Source of the DNA: Symbiodinium natans | Lineage: Eukaryota; Sar; Dinophyceae; Suessiales; Symbiodiniaceae | Direction of reading: 5' to 3' | Assembly (NCBI GenBank): GCA_905221605.1 | Contig: CAJNDS010001646.1 | Coordinates: forward strand, 706,116 to 770,115 | DNA length: 64,000 nucleotides | In this document: one piece after another, positions 1 through 13,200 of the stretch | How the letters are laid out: the number at the start of each line of letters is the position of its first letter | Numbering within the stretch: position 1 is the first letter of the stretch | Position numbers and translations under genes: made by a program | Notes under the pieces: model-generated | The model's database searches: none | Told to the model about the DNA's origin: nothing | Seen by the model: only the letters and a program-made list of their open reading frames with translations

Positions 1-1457
1 AGCCGGTGGCTAAGGCACTTGAAGGAAACACTCTGCTGGTACGTGTCTGCTTAGCTTCAACGCTGATTTGTTGCATCTTACTTCCTGGCATACGCTATCT
101 GGCAGAGCCGGCCCTCTTGCAAGAGGAGATCTTGACAGAGTGGAGCACGAAGCCGTTTCTGGAGCCTCAGAAGCGCCTGTTGAAGGCCTTGATTCTTTCC
201 AACCCCGAGGAGCTCCAAGTGCAGGTGAAGGCCGTGATCCGCCACAGCACCAGAAAGGCAGCCGAGGATGAAGCCTGCCTGGGTTCCTTCTTCCAGACCT
301 GCGTGAACCTGAAGGCCAGCCTTTCGGATCTCGAGGGCCGTCGCTTCCTCGTCCAGCAGCTGGAGCAAGTCCTGCAGGGAAGGCAGAAGAGGTGCGTGGA
401 GCCCAAGCATCTCCAGGGTGTCCTCGAAGTGCTTGCGGCAGCAAGCGAGAGCGATGACCGCGAAGAGCGACAAGGGGAAGAACTCTTGAGAGCACGCTTT
501 AGCAGGTTTTATGTCCCTTTGTGTTCGAGCGCTCTGCTGCGTGTGTTTTTCTAGGTGCCGTGCTTATGTGCTAGCTGCCAGCCGCTTGCGGAGTGGGTCA
601 CAGCCGAGGATGACTTGCAGCAGCGGAAGCTAGAGATCTTGCTGAAGCTGGGCCAAACGTACTGGAAAAGCCGAGCCGGCAAGAGCCCAGAAGATTTCAA
701 GAAGCTGCTCAAAGCGATCGACAGCACTGAGCTTCTCACCAAGTCTCAGGATGCCACGGGGGACCAGTTTGAGAAGTTTGAGAAGTTTGAGAAGAATGTG
801 AAGAAGCTGATTGACATGTGGAACAGCAAGTTCGAGAAGGAGGAGTTCGAGATGTACTGCCAGGCAGAGGTCAGCGGCCACCACTGGGAGGCAATGACTG
901 CTTGGTTCACTGCCAAGGCCATGGAAAAGGATTTCGGAAGTGAGACAAACTTCCTGAAGAAGGAGGCTGACTTTCTAAGGCTGGCTGGCATCGTCAGCAA
1001 AGCCAAGCAAGATGCCTTGAAAGTGACGGTGAGGTTGCCGAACCTCGCGCTTGCCGAACATGCGCTTGTGACGCACATCAAGCATACACCCTGTGGCATC
1101 GAGGGTGGCTGGGAGGAGCTTCAAAGCATCGTTACTGCCGTCAAGGGCTATGACTGGGTTAAGGCGGATCAGGACATTGCGAGAGCAGAGGAAGACATCA
1201 AGCGCAGCCAGATGAACGAACAGGTGAAGAAGAACAACTCGATAAAGAAGAGAGCGCAAATGCAGGAGCAGCACGTCAAGCTGCAAGAAGAGAACCAAAA
1301 GCTGCAGAAGGAGTACGAACAGGTTAGGAAGCAGAATTCCCAGCTGAGGAAAGGGAACCTGGAAAGCATGAACCGTCAAGCCAAAAAAGTGGACGTGAGT
1401 TCCCCAAAAGCTATCAAGGAGATCCCTCTTTTCAGGGACATAACTGCAAGACGCTAG
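1..1457 (+). CDS. Helical, coiled-coil protein gene, 5' end outside window
   Basis: I do not recognise the family. Two open segments in one frame (about 6-551 and 555-1457, stop at 1455-1457) are separated by a TAG at 552-554. The best reading is a 63-nt intron at 492-554 with a GC donor after an AGA codon and a pyrimidine-rich TTTTTCTAG acceptor, which keeps phase 0 and removes the stop. The N-terminal part is hydrophobic at about residues 10-30 (possible membrane anchor, or upstream intron read through), then mostly charged helices. The second segment has heptad-rich Lys/Glu/Gln sequence over its last third, predicted coiled coil. Codons favour G or C at third positions, unlike the flanking DNA. 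A scaffold or cytoskeletal role is possible but only a guess. Confidence 0.6.
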
Positions 1458-3253
1458 GAGCCTTGTCAACGGTGTGCCGCGGTGCCGCAGAGACTTTTGA
1501 GAAGGTACCGAGCCAACGTGCTGGGTTCCTATTTTGTGTGCGGGCTCACGAGCCCGACATGTCAGGTTGCCTTGTTGCTGATCCGATGTTTGTCAGCATC
1601 TGCCGACCATACAGTGTGTCACCGTCTCACATCTTTTTCTCCGCGGAACGGGTGGAGTGGGGCTGCTGATTCGGGCTTTTCCATAACAAAAGAGAGTCGC
1701 CCTGAGGCCTGAGGCCCTAAATTTCCATGACCTGAATGGAACATGAGGGTCATACTGTGCCTGGGCACAATGCCAGCCCATTCCCAGCAAATGGCAAGCT
1801 TCGTCCCACCCTTGCAGGGAGCATCACTTGGAAGGATGGTGATATAGGGGTTGGAAGAACTGCTAATCGTGTACCTTTACGGCCCTTTATGTTCAGATAC
1901 TATAGAACCCCTCAAAAAACAAACCTATTCTAATCATTCAGGCCCGTGAGCAGCAAGCTTAGGGAATCGTAATCCCAAGCCTTGAATGCCGAAGATTCCC
2001 CAAATCTTTGAGCTTCTCAGCGCATCCCGAAGCAGCTTGAGCTAGCAAAGGGCCGTGGGCTAAACATGCTGAGGCTTGTTCTCTTCTTCCGCCTGGGTGC
2101 TGTCCCCAGGGGCCTTGAGCTGAAAGATCTGAGACCTTGGGTGTGCAAGTTCCTCGCTCTGGAGCTGGCAGTCGGAACAACATGTAAAACCTGGCCTCAC
2201 GCGCAGTGTTACGGCAGGTTTACAGCCGGCTGGGACCGACCTTGAGGAGTCCAGCCTTCTAGTACAGGCTTGACCTTTGTCTCGTGGGTGACATCTCGTG
2301 ACCAGACTCTCTCGACTCCCAACGTCTTTCGAACCCCAAGTATCAAAACCTTACGCTGCCGTAGCCATCCAAAGGTTTGCCGGGGAGTGGGGGAGTCTGG
2401 CAGGCTTGCTTGCTGCTTTTCCTGCAGCTCCTGGTCTCGTGTGCCGGCGCCCCCAAAACACGGGGGGGGGGGGGGCATTGTGGGCATTGCTTGGGCGTTG
2501 AGCTTTGTGAGGGCTTGCTCGGGCCGAGGGAGTTTTTGAAACTTGGGGGTTCTTTTTTCCAGGACACATTGCCATGCTCAGGATTATACACACCTCTGGC
2601 CCAAACCCCGCTTGAGCGACCCGCTCCCCCCCCCCCCCCCCCCCCCCCAAAGAAAGATCAAGCCTGGAACAAAACAAACAACAACCAACGAAGCCTCAGC
2701 CTGGACTGCTACGTGCTGCAGATACCGAAGTGCGCTTCTTTTCAGCTCAGGTCTGTACCTGGGCCACTTGCCGCGAGCTGCGAGCCCTGAGCCTGTCGCC
2801 GGCGCGGTCGGGGGCCGTGAAGCTTGAGCTTCCAAGGCGTCAACAGTCTGCCACATCCCCCAATTCTGGGTGTTCGAAAGAAGACACTGCCTGAGGAAGG
2901 TGGTATGTCGTTGAACCATGGAGTCTTGAGCCACTTGAAGCCCTTGGCTACAGGGGGGGTTGAGGATCACTTCCCAAGGCTGGGTCTGCTGCTGCCCCTG
3001 GCCATTCCCTTGCTAGGCCGGGTTCTCCGGCCCTTGGGCTCCTTTTTGTTCTCCCTCTTTCGGGGCCAGGCCAATGGGTTTCAAGAAAGGTTGCACGTCG
3101 TGCAGGTTGAGGTTGCATCCTCTCCCTCTCGGAGGCCTGCAGGCATGATATCCTGCAAACCGAAACTTTGCTGAAACCCTGAGCGTCCTGACTGGCCCTG
3201 ACTGGCACGCTGGCCCAAAGCCCGCCTCAAAGGAGGCCCCCCACCCCCCGCCC

Positions 3254-3294
<41 letters not shown>

Positions 3295-4602
3295 AAAAAA
3301 AACATTTTTGCTTTTTTGTGTGTCAGGTCTCGTTGCTCCCTCCCTTCCTTCCTTGAATTAAGTTCCTCCCCCTCCTTTCTCCAGCAGGCGCCGCGCAGTT
3401 GATCCAGCCTTGGCTCCTCTGGAAGGCGCGGCGCGTGCACGCCGAGTACTCTCACCCCTCTCACCCCTCAGTATCCTCCTTGTCCGCTCTCCCACATCAC
3501 GCCATCTCACTCTCCCCCTCTCCCCCTCTCCCCCTCTCCCCCTCTCCTCTCCCCTTTCTCCTTCTTTTCGCTCAGCTCTCCTCGCTCTCAGCGCTCAGCT
3601 CTCGCTCTCTCCTCTCTCTTCCCTCTGAATTCCTCCTCTGCTTTGTTATCCCCCTGGAGCTCAGGAGCTGCGGCAGAAGGCGCCGGCTGCAGGCCCCTCT
3701 CTCCGGGATTGGGCTGTTAAGAGGGGGAGGATTGAGGGCATTTGAAGGTCTCAAAAAAATGCGCTCTCTCCTCATCTCTGCTTTCTCTCCTTCTGCGCGC
3801 CCTTCTGTTTTGTTCGCAGCCGCCAGCTTTTCGTGGCCTTTCCCAGGGGCTCTGACTTCTTCCCCTTGTTTTGTATGTCGCATAGAACTCTCGCATGACT
3901 CGCATGGACTCGCATAGACTGTAAGCAGTGTATGTCGCGCCAAGAGCAGAAGGCAGAGTTTTGCTGTGCGCCCTGAGCGTCCTGAACCATGAAACCCAAG
4001 CGCCATTCTGCACCCCCTGCATTGTCTGGCCATCGTTGTTGCCTAGCGATTGTGCTACAGGCACCACGCAGGCGCCAGCAAGCCCGTCGACGAGTTCCAC
4101 AAGGCAAAGACAAAAACACCATGCCCGAAACCTGAAAAAGTTTGGACAAAAAATTCGCCTTTTTTTGACCCATTCCAGACAGACCTGGCGTTGCTCTGCC
4201 CTAGAAGGATGCTCATGTAGAACATCACAGCACGAGCCAAGCCGGGATCAAGATTCTCATCCCGAGGTTTTCTGGCTTTCAGGCCCTTGAGGCCCTTCAG
4301 GCACTTGGGCCTTCAAGAGGCCTTTTTCAGCAACACGTTGCTGGGTTCAAGGCGGAAAGAAAACAAACAGCTAAGAGAGAGAGAAACAAGAAACTTTTGG
4401 GTGGTCTTTGGGGGGCATGCTTGGGAGCACTTCCCGATGCCCACCCCCTCCTCCCCACAAGAAACAAACAAAAGCAGAGAGGCGTTTGCATGCCAGCGGC
4501 CTCGAGGCTGTGGCGCAAGGTGCGCGGCTGTGTCTGTGTTGCTTCGAGAGAAGCCCTCTCAGAGACCTGAACCCACCCAAAATCCCCCCCCAAACCCCGC
4601 AG
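1458..4602. other. Non-coding, low-complexity stretch
   Basis: No exon I can support. It holds G and C homopolymers (about 2462-2474, 2626-2648), a CT dinucleotide tract (3253-3290), a CTCTCCCC-type tract (3510-3550), and a short degenerate repeat of CTCGCATGGA type at 3887-3919. Several open frames exist on both strands but none combines splice sites, codon bias and protein-like sequence. Confidence 0.5.
3240..3290. repeat. CT microsatellite
   Basis: Alternating C/T run of about 40 bases, followed by T and A runs. Confidence 0.85.
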
Positions 4603-4673
4603 CTCTCGCAAGGTGCGGCCTTCGCCGCTGCATCCGCGGCCTTGCTGGCAGGGCCCGCGGCTAAGTTTCAAGG
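4603..4673 (+). CDS. Candidate exon, Ala-rich helix
   Basis: Follows a C-rich tract and CCGCAG acceptor. It reads as an alanine-rich hydrophobic helix (LSQGAAFAAASAALLAG and onward) with GC-rich third positions. The donor is not fixed. It may be an early exon of the large repeat gene downstream. No family is recognised and a chance open frame is possible. Confidence 0.3.
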
Positions 4674-4900
4674 GGCCTTTCGGAGAGTGGACGCTCTTTA
4701 TACGAGCCTACGAATCTGAACAGGATGTGAGAGATAGCAATTCATGTTTCAAGCATGTTTCAAGACCAAAGCCCCCCGTAGGACGACCACATTGGACGTG
4801 CGCAGCCGCTTGACGCCGGAGCCCCCGAGTGATTTCTTTCGTAGGGTGGGTGGTGTGCTTAGTTTTGTTCAGATTTCAGGGTTGAAGTTGAAGGCCCTCC

Positions 4901-5043
4901 GGTATATATATATATATATATGTGTGTAGGTATGTATATATGTATGTATGTAGGTAGGTAGGTATGTATGTATATATATATATATGTGTATGTGTGTGTG
5001 TTTTTTAAATGCATGTTTTTCTCTCTCCCTCTCTCTCTCTCTC
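4901..5043. repeat. TA/TG/CT simple-repeat cluster
   Basis: Runs of TA (4901-4920), TATG and GTAG tetramers, TA again (4971-4984), TG, then CT (5021-5042). Compound microsatellite. Confidence 0.85.
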
Positions 5044-5794
5044 GTCTCCACAAGCTGTGTGTGCCGGGTCCTCAATACGAGGGTGCCGACCGTCGCTTTT
5101 GTGTGCTGCTTTCTCGGCTTTGCTGCCCGTAAGCGCACTTGCCTAAAGTCCCCTTCAGCCGCGCGATGCGATTTCTACCGGCTTCGGGCGTTCTCTCTTC
5201 TTCTTGTGTAGCAGGGGTAAGGCAACTGAAGCCGTTTCGGACCGCGGTATGCGCCACCGCCCCCCCCCAAAAGAGGCTTTGGCTTTGTGCTGGCCTCTCG
5301 TGGCTCTCTACATCCTTGGCGCTGGCCGACTTCTCAGGAGGAAGGGCCCCCGTCAGCTCAGGACAGGAGCCCCCGCAGTAAAGGGCAGCTGCTGAAAAAC
5401 CCTTCTCGAGGGCTTTTGCGCGAGGTGGAGATGGACCAGGCGCTCTCAGACACAACAGCAGCCTGCCTTGCCAAGTGCCCAGGCGCGGCGTGTGATGCAC
5501 GGGGAGGTTCAAAATTCCGACCACAGACCGGACCCCTTGTGGGATTTTGAAACGATGAGAGATGCGACTGAGAGCCTCCACCGAAAGCTCGCTTTTGTTT
5601 CGAGGCCGCACGCTTCCCCTCCACTTCTTGCTGCGGGGGCTGGAGGCGCGTGTAGGTGGAGGTTGCAAGCTTCAGGGGGAGGCGTTCACATGTCCAATCT
5701 TCGCAAAACTCGCACCGTGCGGTAGAAGTTATAGAGGGACCCCCCCCCTCCCCCCCAAAAAACCAGAGCAAAAAAGACCCCCCCCAGAAAAGAG

Positions 5795-5865
5795 GTGGGC
5801 TCCCGGCTCTGGGTCCTCTTGGTCCTGGCGGCGCTGCCAGGAGCTCTGTGCCGAAGAAACTTGCA
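5795..5865 (+). CDS. Candidate exon, signal-peptide-like
   Basis: Begins after an AG acceptor with G (AG|GTGGGC) and reads VGSRLWVLLVLAALPGALC followed by basic residues. This is a hydrophobic core with a plausible signal-peptidase site (PGALC). No ATG starts it, so it would be a second exon or needs a start upstream. The donor is not identified. It could belong to the large gene whose next convincing exon is at 6192. Confidence 0.3.
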
Positions 5866-6191
5866 AAGAGCCGAGCGTGAAAAAGTAGAGACACCTTCAG
5901 TGTGCCCAGAACAAAAAATCAGAGTGAAAGCCTTTGAGAAGGCAAAACGTGGCTCCTTCCCGAATATCTGCAGATGCAAGAGGTGCCGTGGAAGAGCCCT
6001 AGATTTTAGCAAAGCATGTTCTTTATCCATGGGGTCTGGGAAGCACCATAGGTTTCAAGTGCAAACAACATGTTGGTCCTTGAGATGCCCAACATCCTGA
6101 GCCCATATCTCAGGCTCCGGTCAGATCGCCTTCAGATCTCGCGAGGCGCCTTGAGCCCGTGCCTGGGTTGCTGGTCCATGGCTTTCTGCAG

Positions 6192-6305
6192 TTCCATCAG
6201 TCCGGGTCTCTGAGAGGAGTGCCTTTGATTCCTGTGATGCTCTTCGCGGACTACATCTTCACGGTGCAGGGCTCGCTGGGGGACTATGGGGGGCTGAGAT
6301 TCCAG
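6192..6305 (+). CDS. Exon of the large + strand gene
   Basis: A 114-nt open segment of 38 codons, phase 0 at both ends, between a TTTCTGCAG acceptor and a CCAG|GTATTGG donor. It reads as FHQSGSLRGV, then a hydrophobic stretch with LFADYIFTVQ, then GDYGGLRFQ. The family is not recognised. It lies 1 kb before the repeated-exon array on the same strand and in compatible phase, so it may be part of the same transcript; this is inference. Confidence 0.45.
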
Positions 6306-6556
6306 GTATTGGCGCAGGGTGCGAGCGCATCGGGCCCACGCGGCCCAAGACGCCACAAGCTCTGCCACATCGTTGCACCCAAGGCCTACAGGCCATTAGA
6401 AAGAGGCATGCCTTTAGGCACTTCTCTTAAAGGCCCTAAACCCCGGAGCCGCCCGGAAGCCGCCCGGAAGCGCCTTGGCCTTAAGGCGGCCATCCTCTTC
6501 GGGGGAAGGACCTGCCGGAAGCTGGCGTCTTCCCGACTTGTTTAACGGCCTAGCTC

Positions 6557-6650
6557 TAGGGTTTAGGGTTTAGAGTTTAGGGTTTAGGTCTTTGGGTTTT
6601 GGGGTTTAGGGTTTAGGTTTTAGGGTTTGGGGTTTGGGGTTTGGGGTGTC
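6557..6650. repeat. TTTAGGG-type interstitial telomere-like tract
   Basis: Degenerate GGGTTTA/GGGTTTT heptamers, grading into GGGGTTT. Confidence 0.85.
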
Positions 6651-6670
6651 GGGTCCCTGAACCCTTCCAG

Positions 6671-6723
6671 GCTACTCCTGGCACTGCCGGCGATGGCGGC
6701 CAACCCGCTCAAGTGCGCGCCCG
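6671..6723 (+). CDS. Candidate exon with possible start codon
   Basis: Bounded by a CTTCCAG acceptor and a strong CCCG|GTGAGT donor. It contains an ATG at 6693 in good context (CGATGGCGG) that opens MAANPLKCAP. Alternatively it is an internal exon read in another frame (ATPGTAGDGG and onward). Which frame is used cannot be settled by eye. It precedes the repeat-exon array by about 570 bases. Confidence 0.4.
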
Positions 6724-7288
6724 GTGAGTGTTGTGTCTCGGTGGTTGGAGTGTCATAGCCGATAAATTCCAGCATCTGCTGTGATTTGGACTTCTATTCT
6801 TCTGGGATGCAATTACAGGTTTGGAAGCGAGTTCAGGATGTGTGACTCAGTGTAGCTTTGCCAATGGAGTAAAGATTTAGAGTGCTGTAGCTTCGATTTC
6901 CACGCGCAGTCTGGCGATGCTTCAGCATCGCGAAGCCTTTTGCGGCTTATCAGGACGTCTTTCCCGCCATTTGAGATGTGTGAGGACATTGAGAGCTAAG
7001 GCTTCCCATGCTTTTCTCTTACTCCCCAAACTCGTATACCCCGAAGAGCTCCACGAGTGCTCCACTGACCGTGCTCCTCATCCTTAAATTGCATAATTTC
7101 GGGGCCACAAAGCCCTGGCAGCCAAGTGCGCACATGGCTTCCGAGGCCTGCACGGTAAGTCACTGTAACGATGAAGTCCTGGCCCATGTTCACATTCAGA
7201 TCCGAGAGTTCGCGCCGAGCACGTCGTACGCGTTGCAGCGCCGAGATTCTGGCCCGCGCGGACTGCTTTGAAACGTGCTCGTGCGAAG

Positions 7289-10200
7289 GCGAGCGTGCCG
7301 GCGGTGGAGCCCAAGGAGGCACCGGCAGCTCCGGCAGCTTCGCCGGCAGAAGCAGCGCCGGCCGAGGTGCCTCTAGTGAGCGTGTGTGCCCGTTGGTGTA
7401 GCCGTTCCCGCGGCTTCGTCCCTCGACCGCCTGAGACACACTGCAAGCCTCTTTTCCCTGCAAGCTCTGAACTTTTGGACGCTTCCCAAGCCGAACTGAA
7501 ACTCAACCCTTCTGCCGTCAAAGCCGTCTTGGGGGTTTGCTCCCTTGGGGAAGGCGCCTGTAGCAGATGCCGCCGCCGAGCAGAAGGAGCCTCCAGCTGA
7601 GGTGGGTTGCCACATAGTGAAGTGCAGTGAAGATAGTGAAGTGAAGCACCGTGTCCTCTGGACCACATGCACGTTCCGTGCAGAAGTTGCACAAGGCTTA
7701 GGCTTTCGGATGATTTCGGGTGGACAGTTGCAGGATGTTGCAAGATGTTGCAAGTCTCCGCACTCGGAGGCCCCAGCAGCGGGCAAGGGCAAAGCGAAGG
7801 GGCTCAAAGGGCCGGGAAAGGGCCCACCGGTGACTCGCCGGAGCTTTGTGGGTGTGAGAGGGTTCCTTGTTCTTTTTTTGTTGTGTGGTGGTGTCGGGAT
7901 GAGTTTGTCATCTTGTTGTCTACAACTGAGTTTTCGGATGCGCAAGGAGTCGAGCAGATGGGGGCTTCACCCAGCCTCTGAGTCTGAGACAGCTCAGGTG
8001 AAGGGCAAGGGCGCCCCTCCGCCACAGACCGAGCAGAAGGAGGCAGCTTTCAGAGAAGTTTCCATCATGGTGGTCATGGCCTTCGCGGGTGCTGTTAATT
8101 TTGATCATTCTAACACATTCCTTCAGGTCTGTGCCTCTCATGAGAAGAAAAGATTGTTGTGTTGATTTTTTACCATCAGTGACTACCATCAGAACTTTCA
8201 CTTCGGCCCGAAGCCTTGCCCCGCGCCCTTAATCACATACCGACGTGCCTGCGGCCGACGGGCCGAGCGCAAAGAAGAAAGCTGCCTCGCACCGTGCACA
8301 GCTCTTTTTCCATTTTGTTGTTCCTGCTGCGCCACCCTCAGAAGTAGGGAGGTGCTGAAGCAACCTCGAGCTGGACGTGGTCATACGGGATTGCATCTTA
8401 CTGGCATTGTATGCCCGTGCACTGCTTTGAAACGTGCTCGTGCGAAGGCGAGCGTGCCGGCGGTGGAGCCCAAGGAGGCACCGGCAGCTCCGGCAGCTTC
8501 GCCGGCAGAAGCAGCGCCGGCCGAGGTGCCTCTAGTGAGCGTGTGTGCCCGTTGGTGTAGCCGTTCCCGCGGCTTCGTCCCTCGACCGCCTGAGACACAC
8601 ACTGCAAGCCTCTTTTCCCTGCAAGCTCTGAAATTTTGGACGCTTCCCAAGCCCCGCTGAAACTCAACCCTTCTGCCGTCAAAGCCGTCTTGGGGGTTTG
8701 CTCCCTTGGGGAAGGCGCCTGTAGCAGATGCCGCCGCCGAGCAGAAGGAGCCTCCAGCTGAGGTGGGTTGCCACATAGTGAAGTGCAGTGAAGATAGTGA
8801 AGTGAAGCACCGTGTCCTCTGGACCACATGCACGTTCCGTGCAGAAGTTGCACAAGGCTTAGGATTTCGGATGATTTCGGGTGGACAGTTGCAGGATGTT
8901 GCAAGATGTTGCAAGTCTCCGCACTCGGAGGCCCCAGCAGCGAGCAAGGGCAAAGCGAAGGGGCCCAAAGGGCCGGGAAAGGGCCCACCGGTGACTCGCC
9001 GGAGCTTTGTGGGTGTGAGAGGTTCATTGTTCTTTTTTTGTTGTGTGGTGGTGTCGGGATGAGTTTGTCATCTTGTTCTACAACTGGGTTTTCGGATGCG
9101 CAAGGAGTCGAGCAGATGCGGCTTTGCCCAGTTTATCGAAAGCCTGTGAGTCTGAGACAGCTCAGGCGAAGGGGAAGGGCGCCCCTCCGCCGCAGACAGC
9201 CGACGAGCCGAGCACAAAGCAGAAAGCTGCTGCTTCGCTGATCCAAGCTGCGAAAGATGGCAGCCTCGAGAAGTCGTTGCAGGACTTCCAGCAGAGGGCT
9301 TCTGTGAGTGAGGCAGGGCCTGGCAAAAGGGTGTGATACGGGACGGGACTTTTGCTGGCGTGTGAATTCGAGATTTCGCAGCGAGCACGTCGTATGTGTT
9401 GCAGCACCGAGATTCCTGCCCCACGCAATGCTTTGAGACGTGCTCGTGCGCAGGCGAGCGTGCCCGCAACGGAGCCGAAGGAGGCACCGGCAGCTCCGGC
9501 AGCTTCGCCGGCAGAAGCAGCGCCGGCCGAGGTGCCTCTAGTGAGCGTGTGTGCCCGTTGGTGTAGCCGTTCCCGCGGCTTCGTCCCTCGACCGCCTGAG
9601 ACACACTGCAAGCCTCTTTTCCCTGCAAGCTCTGAACTTCTGGACGCTTCCCGAGCCCCGCTGAAACTCAACCCTTCTGCTGTCAAAACTGTCTTGGGGC
9701 TTTGCTTGGGAAGGCGCCTGTGGCAGATGCCGCCGCCGAGCAGAAGGAGCCTCCGGCTGAGGTGGGATTCCACGTTGTGAAAGTGCAGTGAAGTGACAGC
9801 ACCGTGTCCTCTGGCCCAACTGCAATTCTCGTGCAGAAGTTTGCACAAGGCTTAGGATTTCGGATGCTTTCGGGTGGACAGTTGCAGGATGTTGCAAGAT
9901 GTTGCAAGTCTCAGCACCGCACTCGGAGGCCCCAGCAGCGAGCAAGGGCAAAGCGAAGGGGCCCAAAGGGCCGGGAAAGGGCCCACCGGTGACTCGCCGG
10001 AGCTTTGTGGGTGTGAGAGGGTTCCTTGTTCTTTTTTTGTTGTGTGGTGGTGTCGGGAAGAGTTTGTCATCTTGTTGTCTACAACTGGGTTTTCGGATGC
10101 GCAAGGAGTCGAGCAGATGCGGCTTTGCCCGGTTTATCGAAAGCCTGTGAGTCTGGGACAGCTCAGGCGAAGGGGAAGGGCGCCCCTCCGCCGCAGACAG

Positions 10201-13200
10201 CCGACGAGCCGAGCACAAAGCAGAAAGCTGCTGCTTCGCTGATCCAAGCTGCGAAAGATGGCAGCCTCGAGAAGTCGTTGCAGGACTTCCAGCAGAGGGC
10301 TTCTGTGAGTGAGGCAGGGCCTGGCAAAAGGGTGTGATGATACGGGACGGGACTTTTGCTGGCGTGTGAACTTCGAGATTTCGCAGCGAGCACGTCGTAT
10401 GTGTTGCGGCACCGAGATTCCTGCCCCACGCAATGCTTTGAAACGTGCTCGTGCGCAGGCGAGCGTGCCCGCAACGGAGCCGAAGGAGGCACCGGCAGCT
10501 CCGGCAGCTTCGCCGGCAGAAGCAGCGCCGGCCGAGGTGCCTCTAGTGGGCGTGTGTGCCCGTTGGTGTAGACGTTCCCGCGGCTTCGTCCCTCGACGGC
10601 CTGAAGCACGCTGCAAGCCTCTATGCCCTACAAGCCCTTGAACTTCTGGACGCTTCCCGAGCCCCGCTGAAACTCAACCCTTCTGCTGTCAAAACTGTCT
10701 TGGGGCTTTGCTCCCTTGGGAAGGCGCCTGTGGCAGATGCCGCCGCCGAGCAGAAGGAGCCTCCGGCTGAGGTGGGATTCCACGTTGTGAAAGTGCAGTG
10801 AAGTGACAGCACCGTGTCCTCTGGCCCAACTGCAATTCTCGTGCAGAAGTTTGCGCAAGGCTTAGGATTTCGGATGCTTTCGGGTGGACAGTTGCAGGAT
10901 GTTGCAAGATGTTGCAAGATGTTGCAAGTCTCAGCATCGCACTCGGAGGCCCCAGCAGCGAGCAAGGGCAAAGCGAAGGGGCCCAAAGGGCCGGGAAAGG
11001 GCCCACCGGTGACTCGCCGGAGCTTTGTGGGTGTGAGAGGGTTCCTTGTTCTTTTTTTGTTGTGTGGTGGTGTCGGGATGAGTTTGTCATCTTGTTGTCT
11101 ACAACTGGGTTTTCGGATGCGCAAGGAGTCGAGCAGATGCGGCTTTGCCAGTTTATCGAAAGCCTGTGAGTCTGAGACAGCTCAGGCGAAGGGGAAGGGC
11201 GCCCCTCCGCCGCAGACAGCCGACGAGCCGAGCACAAAGCAGAAAGCTGCTGCTTCGCTGATCCAAGCTGCGAAAGATGGCAGCCTCGAGAAGTCGTTGC
11301 AGGACTTCCAGCAGAGGGCTTCTGTGAGTGAGGCAGGGCCTGGCAAAAGGGTGTGATGATACGGGACGGGACTTTTGCTGGCGTGTGAACTTCGAGATTT
11401 CGCAGCGAGCACGTCGTATGTGTTGCAGCACCGAGATTCCTGCCCCACGCAATGCTTTGAAACGTGCTCGTGCGCAGGCGAGCGTGCCCGCAACGGAGCC
11501 GAAGGAGGCACCGGCAGCTCCGGCAGCTTCGCCGGCAGAAGCAGCGCCGGCCGAGGTGCCTCTAGTGGGCGTGTGTGCCCGTTGGTGTAGACGTTCCCGC
11601 GGCTTCGTCCCTCGACGGCCTGAAGCACGCTGCAAGCCTCTATGCCCTACAAGCCCTTGAACTTCTGGACGCTTCCCGAGCCCCGCTGAAACTCAACCCT
11701 TCTGCTGTCAAAACTGTCTTGGGGCTTTGCTCCCTTGGGAAGGCGCCTGTGGCAGATGCCGCCGCCGAGCAGAAGGAGCCTCCGGCTGAGGTGGGATTCC
11801 ACGTTGTGAAAGTGCAGTGAAGTGACAGCACCGTGTCCTCTGGCCCAACTGCAATTCTCGTGCAGAAGTTTGCACAAGGCTTAGGATTTCGGATGCTTTC
11901 GGGTGGACAGTTGCAGGATGTTGCAAGATGTTGCAAGTCTCAGCACCGCACTCGGAGGCCCCAGCAGCGAGCAAGGGCAAAGCGAAGGGGCCCAAAGGGC
12001 CGGGAAAGGGCCCACCGGTGACTCGCCGGAGCTTTGTGGGTGTGAGAGGGTTCCTTGTTCTTTTTTTGTTGTGTGGTGGTGTCGGGATGAGTTTGTCATC
12101 TTGTTGTCTACAACTGGGTTTTCGGATGCGCAAGGAGTCGAGCAGATGCGGCTTTGCCAGTTTATCGAAAGCCTGTGAGTCTGAGACAGCTCAGGCGAAG
12201 GGGAAGGGCGCCCCTCCGCCGCAGACAGCCGACGAGCCGAGCACAAAGCAGAAAGCTGCTGCTTCGCTGATCCAAGCTGCGAAAGATGGCAGCCTCGAGA
12301 AGTCGTTGCAGGACTTCCAGCAGAGGGCTTCTGTGAGTGAGGCAGGGCCTGGCAAAAGGGTGTGATGATACGGGACGGGACTTTTGCTGGCGTGTGAACT
12401 TCGAGATTTCGCAGCGAGCACGTCGTATGTGTTGCGCACCGAGATTCCTGCCCCACGCAATGCTTTGAAACGTGCTCGTGCGCAGGCGAGCGTGCCCGCA
12501 ACGGAGCCGAAGGAGGCACCGGCAGCTCCGGCAGCTTCGCCGGCAGAAGCAGCGCCGGCCGAGGTGCCTCTAGTGGGCGTGTGTGCCCGTTGGTGTAGAC
12601 GTTCCCGCGGCTTCGTCCCTCGACGGCCTGAAGCACGCTGCAAGCCTCTATGCCCTACAAGCCCTTGAACTTCTGGACGCTTCCCGAGCCCCGCTGAAAC
12701 TCAACCCTTCTGCTGTCAAAACTGTCTTGGGGCTTTGCTCCCTTGGGAAGGCGCCTGTGGCAGATGCCGCCGCCGAGCAGAAGGAGCCTCCGGCTGAGGT
12801 GGGATTCCACGTTGTGAAAGTGCAGTGAAGTGACAGCACCGTGTCCTCTGGCCCAACTGCAATTCTCGTGCAGAAGTTTGCGCAAGGCTTAGGATTTCGG
12901 ATGCTTTCGGGTGGACAGTTGCAGGATGTTGCAAGATGTTGCAAGATGTTGCAAGTCTCAGCATCGCACTCGGAGGCCCCAGCAGCGAGCAAGGGCAAAG
13001 CGAAGGGGCCCAAAGGGCCGGGAAAGGGCCCACCGGTGACTCGCCGGAGCTTTGTGGGTGTGAGAGGGTTCCTTGTTCTTTTTTTGTTGTGTGGTGGTGT
13101 CGGGATGAGTTTGTCATCTTGTTGTCTACAACTGGGTTTTCGGATGCGCAAGGAGTCGAGCAGATGCGGCTTTGCCAGTTTATCGAAAGCCTGTGAGTCT

